From NCBI GenBank assembly GCA_036186865.1, contig AP025055.1:4525901-4589900 (forward strand): a stretch of 64,000 nucleotides of DNA, given 5' to 3'. A program made the position numbers and the translations under genes. Source of the stretch: Eustoma russellianum. Taxonomy: Eukaryota; Streptophyta; Magnoliopsida; Gentianales; Gentianaceae. The notes below the pieces were generated by a model. That model worked only from the letters and a program-made list of their open reading frames with translations. It was not told the DNA's origin and searched no databases. Positions 57,500-64,000 of this stretch are shown here, one piece after another (position 1 is the stretch's first letter; each line of letters starts with the position of its first letter).

Positions 57500-58405
57500 T
57501 CTTGCTGTCAAGTTAGCCTTGTTCGCCCAGGAACCTGAAGCCCCTTTTCATCAGAATCCGAATCCACATCCTTTGGCGACCTGTGCTGATGTCCAGGTCT
57601 GCACTTTTCATCTGGAGGGGGCCTACCAAAGTCCAGCCTGCTGTGCAACCTTGACCTCGGATTGTAAAACCGCTGTAGGTGACCAAGCTCAATAAGACGC
57701 CCAATTTCCTGTCCAAGCTGCCTACAATCTTCTGTATCGTGCCCAATATCATGATGATAAAGGCAATACAGTCGGTGATCTCTTTTGTGGATTGGTCCAG
57801 CGAGGGGCTGAGGTTCCCTTGCTAGGGGTCTTCTTCCTCATGTAAGAAAGAATATGGGCTTTTGAAGCTAGCAGAGAGTTCCTTTCTTTCCCTCGGCCTC
57901 CTAACCGAATCTTGACATAGCATCTTGCATGCAGCGGGGCTTTGCCTTTATTGTCAACTTCTCTGCCATGTTTGAATGGCAAAAATGCTTTTTGAATGCG
58001 TTTTAAGCTCTGGTGGCTAGACCCTTGTCCTGAATGCCCAGCCTTAGCCATAAATTCGGCCTGACGCCTGGGGTGATAGTCAGGCCGAGTTAGAGAGTAC
58101 TCCAGGTGTTCCTGTGGGTGAGAGTTACTGGAGTGGGACCCACTGGACCTTGCTGCGGAAGCTTTCCCCTTCATTTCCCTCACTACAGCTTGAAACACAC
58201 CCGGGTTTTGAGCCACATAGCGTATGGCTCGCATATGCTCTTCATATGTGAAGGCAATGGTTGGAGTTGAGGATTCTCTCGGCTCTGTAGAACACTGTTC
58301 TATTTGTTGTTGAGAAGATCTCTGACTTCTCTTAGATGTCATAGGCTGCTTGGACCCTTTTCTATCTTTTTTATCCATCTTTCTCTCAATGCCGGGTTGG
58401 ATCAA
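57500..58405 (-). pseudogene. gag: Broken gag of the Tat-like element
   Basis: Minus-strand frames. The upstream part (57749-58405) is polar and Ser/Arg/Lys-rich. A shifted frame then gives YCLYHHDIGHDTEDCRQL and RLIELGHLQRFY, the block typical of Tat-type Gypsy Gag/nucleocapsid ('HGHDTEDC'). A frameshift lies near 57750. No protease follows. Confidence 0.7.
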
Positions 58406-58528
58406 AATTAAGAAAACCTTGAGTAACTGTTTTAAGGAATCGGAGGTTCAGGCCCTCCTTCTAGCGCCAAATAATGAAGCCGGATCTTCACCAAGGGTCT
58501 AAGATGACCTTAAATAAACGTCGTCAGA

Positions 58529-59273
58529 TGCTGGTTGGTATTTTGCTGGAATAGCTTCCTGAAAGTCCTGCACAAGGAAGCAGAAATCAGATGTCCCGGG
58601 GGGATGACCTCGGGTAAAACCCTCCGACGCTCAAGTCAGTTTGGGCCATTTCTCACAGAGAATATAGTTTAGTATATGGAGTTAGAAAATTCTCACAGGT
58701 ATTGGTTGAAGAGAAAGTTCGATCTATTAGCTCCAGAAGATTGAAAAATGTTTTTGTCCCCCCATTCTCCCCTGCGTTAGCTTGCTTTTATTGGTTTTTC
58801 CCGCCCTTGGCCTCTAATAGCGGATGAGATGTTTGCTTGGGGCAGAAGACCTATGATGCAGTAGGTCTGCTGATATGACCGGTAGGCCGGCTGATGTGAC
58901 TGGTAGGTCGGCTGAAGTGACTTTGGCGTGTACAGACTGAATAGCCAGACGTGTACTCTTTTTTTGAACTTCACTTCTGCCTGATGGTTCCACGATGTAA
59001 TGCTGTGCTCGACTCCTTCGCCGAAGTGCAAAACCAGGCTTTGCCGAAGTGCAATGTTGAATCTGGCCGAAGTGATCTGGAATGTAGCACTTAAGCTGAA
59101 GCTAAAGTTAGGTGCCGAGGTGCAGTCCTTGGCCTATTCTTCGATAGTAAAGAGGATGTTATGAGGCACAACCAAAGTGCAGTCAAGGCTGAACAACAAT
59201 GCTTGGGTGCTAAACTGCAGGAGTTGTACTGTTGACTGTTGTTGATTAACAGACGATTAATTCTGGTTTATCA
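58529..59273 (-). repeat. 5' LTR of nested Tat-like Gypsy element
   Basis: 745-bp partner of 52023-52767. On its internal side the sequence continues into 'ttatttggcgctagaagg' (minus strand, about 58467-58484), a Gypsy-type primer-site region set 45 bp away from the LTR edge. Confidence 0.85.
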
Positions 59274-59311
59274 GTGACCATATAATTTTCTCCTAAAAAC
59301 GTGGCAGGTAG

Positions 59312-59967
59312 ACTACACATGTTTCAGACATGTCCACCACTCATGCTTTGGGCATGTCACGCTTCAGTCATATCGACAATTCATGGTTCATATATGTCAT
59401 GCATTGAGCGTGTTGACTATTCATGTTTCAGACATGTCCCACTATTCATACTTTGAGTATGTCGATTATACATGCTTCAGACATCTCGACTACACATGTT
59501 TCAGGCATCTCGACTGCTCATGCTTCGGCCCTCATACAAGCATCACAAGTATTCATACTTCTTGCATGTCAACAACTCATGCTTCGGGCATGACAATTAT
59601 TCATGTTTCGTCATGTTAACCATTTATGCTTCGGGCATGATAACAATTAATGGTTTACACATGTTGACAATTCATGCTTCGGGCATGATAAAGCGATTCA
59701 TGCTTCAGGCATGATAACAATTAATGCTTTAGGTATGTTAATAGTCATGTCATGCTTCAGGCATGATAATTATTCATAACAACGATTTATGCTTCGGGCA
59801 TAACAATTATTCATGCTTCGCGCATGTCGGTTATTTAGTCACGTCATGCTTCATGCATGATAATTATTAATACTTCATGTATGTCAAATATAAATAGTGA
59901 CATTGGTATACTTCAGGTATATCAAATATTTGTACGTAAATAACGGTAATGATATACTCCAGGTATA
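59312..59967. repeat. Hairpin array (about 25 units) in the Copia C leader
   Basis: Irregular repeats of about 25-35 bp, each centred on a 5-bp stem and 5-nt loop. Examples: CATGCTTCGGGCATG (59578), CATGTTTCAGACATG (59318 and 59422), CATACTTTGAGTATG (59447), TATACTTCAGGTATA (59907). The stem sequence varies in a compensated way while the loop stays close to TTCGG/TTCAG. Confidence 0.9.
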
Positions 59968-60296
59968 TGTGTATATATATATATATACAAACCAAATAAA
60001 TGTACTTCTCATTATAATAATATAATATGTTAACATATTATATCAATAACATATTATATAATAATATAGTATGTTTTAATTCAGAATCGCAAACCATATT
60101 TCACCAAAATATTAAAACCCCAAAATAATAATATAGTGAAGATAAGAAAACGAAACATCTTAAATATTTGAACATGCGACTTTACCAAAATTGAACGAAA
60201 GGGGGAAAGTTTGAAATGATGTCGAGCTGAGACTTCGACAAATCAAGGGTTGATGCTGCGCCTGGTTCCGCAGAAGATTGGCTCGTACTGATAAGG

Positions 60297-60576
60297 TGTT
60301 ATAAACTCAAACAAGAATATAGTAGAGGAGAGAAAAGAGAAATTAGAGAACTTTATATCTCAAGGTGTGTCTTTCATATATGATATGTGGTCCTATTTAT
60401 AGGACTTACGGAGTGAAGATAAACTTGGACAAACCCTTTCAATATCTATATCTAATCTGATATAGATAGTATACAAAAGATATAATACTTTGGATATCTA
60501 CATCTAATATAATGTCTATCTCTACAATGTCTATCAACATCATGTTTATCCTTGAGATTCCAATATATCCATAACA
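60297..60576 (-). repeat. 5' LTR of Copia C
   Basis: 280 bp, TG...CA ends. On its inner side (60280-60296) the minus strand reads CCTTATCAGTACGAGC, the primer-site region. TTTAC duplication at 60577-60581. Confidence 0.88.
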
Positions 60577-60581
60577 TTTAC

Positions 60582-60767
60582 TAATTTATTTTTATTAAAT
60601 ATTTATTGTTTAACACTATCAAATCTTTTTTTTATAAATACATCACTCTCTCGTTTGATAATGATCAATAATGAATGATGATATAAAATCAATGGTGTAA
60701 AAATGACAAAAGTATGTATTTAAAAAAATGTGTATTTATCTTTGACCTATATATATACACACTATAG
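60582..60767. other. Short AT-rich spacer between Copia elements C and D
   Basis: Nothing recognised. Confidence 0.4.
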
Positions 60768-60772
60768 AGATT

Positions 60773-61016
60773 TGATATACCACCAGAATAAGAATACAGT
60801 AGAAGAGTAAAAACACAGCATAAGAAAAATGGCTTTGGATTGAAATTGCGAATCTCAGATTACTACAAATTTGCACAGTATTCACCTATTTATACAAAGT
60901 TAGCCAACGGCTAAATACCTCAAACCAACGGTAACCTGTCAAAAGTTTAAAAAAATATAAACCTACTGTATTCTATGTACACTAATTCAATATACAATTC
61001 TTTAGTTATTTCTACA
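60773..61016 (-). repeat. 3' LTR of Copia D
   Basis: Minus-strand start TGTAGAAATAAC, preceded by the purine-rich CAAGCTTGAGGAGAAG (61017-61032). It ends GGTATATCA at 60773. The matching 5' LTR is outside the window or lost, so the ends are inferred. Confidence 0.65.
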
Positions 61017-63786
61017 CTTCTCCTCAAGCTTGTTGTACATATTTATACAACCAAGTTTGACAACAATTGTAAGAAAGGTATGTACTTATATATGTTTAGT
61101 AAAAATGTCTACAACTTGATTGCTTGAAGGGATGTGTTTGATGGTGATAACCTTATCTTCAATTTTTTTCCGGATGAAGTGTCTATCAATCTCATATCAA
61201 TCTCATCATGCTTAGACTTTTCATGTTGAGTGGTATTTTTGATCATATTTATTGCGGACATAATGTCACAGTAGATGCATATTGGTAGATTTATACCCAG
61301 TCCCAGTTCTTCAAGCACCCTTTTGAATCACAGACCTTGACATAATACATTGCTAGTGCTCGTAATTCAGCCTCTGCACTACTGCGTGATACAACAATTT
61401 CTTTTTTACTACACCATGTGACCAGGTTATCCCATAAAATGCACCATATCCAGTAGTAGATCTCCAATCATTTTGGGACCCTGCCCAATCCGCATCATTG
61501 TGGCCAAAAGTGCTTCTGTCTGATTGCTTCTTAAATAACAGACCCTGACCTGGTGCAGCTTTCAGGTACTTAAGAATCCTCAAAGCAGCCTTAAGATGTT
61601 CATTAGTAGGGTCATGCATGAATTGTGAAACAAACCAATTTTTGATATTTTAACCTATCTGTAGGGTAGTATCCCACAACTTCTTTGGTTTCCGGCCGAG
61701 TTCCATTTTTGTGGGTGCTGGTTTGCATCCCATCGTACATGTTTCTCTTAATAAATCTAAGACATACTTTCTTTGTAAGATGCTCATTTCATTTTTGGTT
61801 CTAGCTATTTTCATACATAAGAAATACCTTAGTCCGCCTAAATCCTTAACTTCAAATTCTTTAGACAATTGGTTTTTAATTAGAATGATACCTTCATTGT
61901 CATTTCCCGTAAGAATTATATTGTCTACACAAACAATAAGTATGATAATAGTGTGAACACTAGAATGCCGTACAAATAATGTATGGTTACTATGAGTTTT
62001 TTTAAGACCGTATTTAAGAACCACAGACATGAATCTTTTAAACCACGCACGTGGGGACTGTTTCAAACCATATAATGATATTTTCGATTTGCACACCATG
62101 CCTTTATTCTAATTATTCTCAAATCCGAGTGGTACCTCCATGTATACTACTTCTTGCAAGTCACCATTCAAAAACGCATTCTTAACATCTAGCTGAAATA
62201 TGTCCCAATCTACATTAACTGCCAGGGAAAATATAATTCTAACTGTATTTAATTTCACAACTAAGGCAAAAGTTTCCATATAATTTACTTCATACATTTG
62301 TGTATAACTTTTGGCCACCAACCTTGCCTTATATTTATTAATTGATCTATTAGCATTATACTTTATTGAGAAAACCCATCTACAACCCACTATTTTTATA
62401 CCTGGCTTACGAGTAACTACATCCCAAGTCTTATTCTTAAATAGTGCTTGTATTTCCTCATGACTGCAGCTCGCCACAAGGAATTCTTTAGAGATTCTTC
62501 AATACACGTAGGAATTTCTTGACTATAGTGAACAAGTAAAAGCTTTAAAGTGTTTATTTAACTTATCATATGCAAGAAAATTGTATAATGGATGTTTAGT
62601 ACATTCTCTTACCCCTTTCTTGAGTGCTATAGGCAAGTCATCTAAGGAACCATCTGAAGAGCTAGGTGCATTCTTAGTCAAATATTCTAATCCTTGAGTT
62701 GTATTATTTCTCCTTGTATACACCCTCATAATGGGTAATTCGACTCTGGGATTTGACACTGTATTTTCAGCTTCTATACCGTCACGTTGATCACCACTTT
62801 CTGACCTAGAAGACTCACTTCAGGGAACTTGTTCACTATCTACTGAACCGCTATTAGACTCACTTGACCCAATATCAAGTATGCCCCACCGCTGATCTAC
62901 GCTACTTGCTATTTTCTCTACCAACAGATTACTAGCATAATATGCCGTTCTTTCGTCAAACATTACATCAAAGGACACAAACATTCTTCTAGTGAAGGAC
63001 AATAACATTTATATCTCTTTTGTGTACTAGAGTAACCTAAGAATATACACTTATATGCTCGTCTATCAAGCTTTGTACGCATATTGTCTTGAATGTATAC
63101 ATACATTATACATCCAAATAACTTGAATGGTAAGGTGGACATTAATTTGGTATTATGACATCAACTTAGCAGTAACTCATTTGGTGTTTTAAAGGATAAC
63201 ACCCGTGAAGGCATCCTATTAATAAGGTATGTGGTCATACGTATTGTCTCACCCCAAAAAAATCTTAGAAGTATTTGTAGCAAACATAATAGCTCTAGCC
63301 ACATCTAGTAAGTGCCTATTTTTTCGTTCTGCAATTCCATTTTGCTGAGGAGTGTACACACAAGAGGTTTGATGGTGAATGCCTAGATGACTTAGGTGGT
63401 CGTTTTACCTCCTTATTCACATATTCTGTCACGTTGTCACTTCTTAATACTTTGATAGTAGTATTGAACTGGGTTCTAATTAGCGCAATGTAAGTCTTAA
63501 TAATATTTCCAACCTCAGTTTTATTTTTCATTAAGTATGCCCAAGTCAAACTAGTATGATCATCAACGAATGTGAAAAACCACCTAAAGCCATTTAGGTT
63601 TGCTATCCTTGACCGACCACATACATCTGAATGGACCAAATTAAAAAGACTACTAGGTTCACAGGGTTTTGGAAGATATTGTCCCTTAGTTTGTTTTGTA
63701 AAAACACATGTTTCACATTTCAAATCACTGAGATGAACATTAGAAAAATAATTGTGGCATCATCCTTCTTATGTACAAAAAATTAG
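61017..63786 (-). pseudogene. pol: Decayed Copia D pol (integrase to RNase H)
   Basis: Minus strand. Integrase (63316-63723): KCETCVFTKQT, HSDVCGRS, RSDNVTEY, the last two being damaged versions of the catalytic blocks. A variable linker follows (62523-63008). Reverse transcriptase: WRWVFSIKYNANRS-like block at about 62370 and FQLDVKNAFLNG at about 62180, then a break near 62105, YGLKQSPRAW at about 62070, and VCVDNIILTG at about 61925, where the catalytic YVDD is changed. RNase H: GHNDADWAGS (about 61500) and CDIMSAINM (about 61280). Frames change at least five times. Gag and protease are missing because the element is cut at 63787 by another LTR. Confidence 0.8.
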
Positions 63787-64000
63787 TGTAAGATTATAAA
63801 ATGTTTTGATGATATAAAAAAAGATGTTTTTAAAGAGCTAAGATGAATTTTCACACTTTAAGTTCGAAGCAAATTAAGAAAAACATGTGGAGACGTAAAT
63901 CTCTCATAGACCGGATGAAGAACACATCAGCCCCTCAGGTGTCACATGGCAAGATCTATGAAAAGCCTGGTAAACGTTTTGAGATCTTAGATCCACGTCA
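63787..64000 (-). mobile_element. Second copy of LTR family P (reverse, cut by window end)
   Basis: Read in reverse, it matches the 3' end of the solo LTR (about 18480-18671): 'tgacgtggatct', 'gaggggctgatgtg', 'ttttcttaatttgcttc', 'atcatcaaaacatt', ending TCTTACA where the first copy has TCCAACA. It interrupts Copia D within the integrase. Whether it is solo or part of a full element cannot be seen. Confidence 0.75.

Larger units (their letters stand above)
52018..59273 (-). mobile_element. Non-autonomous Tat-like Gypsy element nested in Copia C
   Basis: Two 745-bp LTRs enclose, on the minus strand, a TTTGGCGCTAGAAGG-type primer-site region (about 58467), a broken gag, a 64-bp tandem array, and an ORF in the opposite direction. 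Protease, reverse transcriptase and integrase are absent. An antisense extra ORF next to the 3' LTR is known for the Tat group (for example Grande-type elements). No matching target duplication was found (TCAGA on the left, GTGAC on the right). Confidence 0.75.
48294..60576 (-). mobile_element. Copia retrotransposon C (minus strand), carrying a nested Gypsy element
   Basis: LTRs of 280 bp each (48294-48573 and 60297-60576) are flanked by TTTAC on both sides (48289-48293 and 60577-60581). Read on the minus strand the order is 5' LTR, TTATCAGTACGAGC primer-site region, leader with a hairpin array (59312-59967), nested Gypsy element (about 52018-59273), decayed pol (48900-52017), polypurine tract, 3' LTR. 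All coding parts are broken by stops and frameshifts. Confidence 0.85.

Overview
This window is nuclear DNA from a flowering plant, most likely a eudicot. It is AT-rich and intron-bearing, and it is dominated by retrotransposons. A run of ten Ns (30052-30061) shows it comes from a draft scaffold. Four ordinary host genes could be modelled: an F-box/F-box-associated protein (minus, 3366-5118), an atypical bHLH transcription factor (minus, 11524-13554), a HIT-zinc-finger/PAPA-1 protein resembling INO80 complex subunit B/IES2 (plus, 25024-28298), and a group S1 bZIP factor (minus, 45157-45543). The bZIP leader carries an upstream ORF resembling the sucrose-control peptide.

Layout. 1-3 kb: nested small repeats (hAT-like MITE, SINE-like element, RTE-LINE 3' end) downstream of the F-box gene, with a duplicated exon-like module. 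3-14 kb: F-box and bHLH genes, with Au-like SINEs, a LINE end, a CA/TA microsatellite and MITEs between and inside them. 16.6-21.2 kb: a 3'-truncated Copia element whose gag is split by a solo LTR with a perfect 5-bp target duplication; that LTR contains a 52-bp tandem array of covarying palindromes. 21.5-30.4 kb: G-box-bearing MITEs, the IES2-like gene and a possible organelle-derived insert. 31.8-42.9 kb: a complete Sirevirus-like Copia element (2.7-kb LTRs, GTCAC target duplication) that split an RNase H-like fragment. 43-48 kb: L1 remnant in a 64-bp tandem array, the bZIP gene, and MITEs. 48.3-60.6 kb: a minus-strand Copia element (280-bp LTRs, TTTAC duplication) holding a nested Tat-like Gypsy element without pol; the Gypsy element carries an antisense multi-exon ORF. 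60.8-64 kb: a decayed minus-strand Copia element interrupted by a second copy of the 17-18 kb LTR family.

The host genes are unrelated in function and do not form a pathway; they are islands between insertions. Several small elements sit in their introns (bHLH intron, last intron of the IES2-like gene). The most unusual theme is that four different retroelements carry short tandem arrays built from palindromes or hairpins. In two of these arrays the arms change together, so the stem is kept while the sequence drifts.
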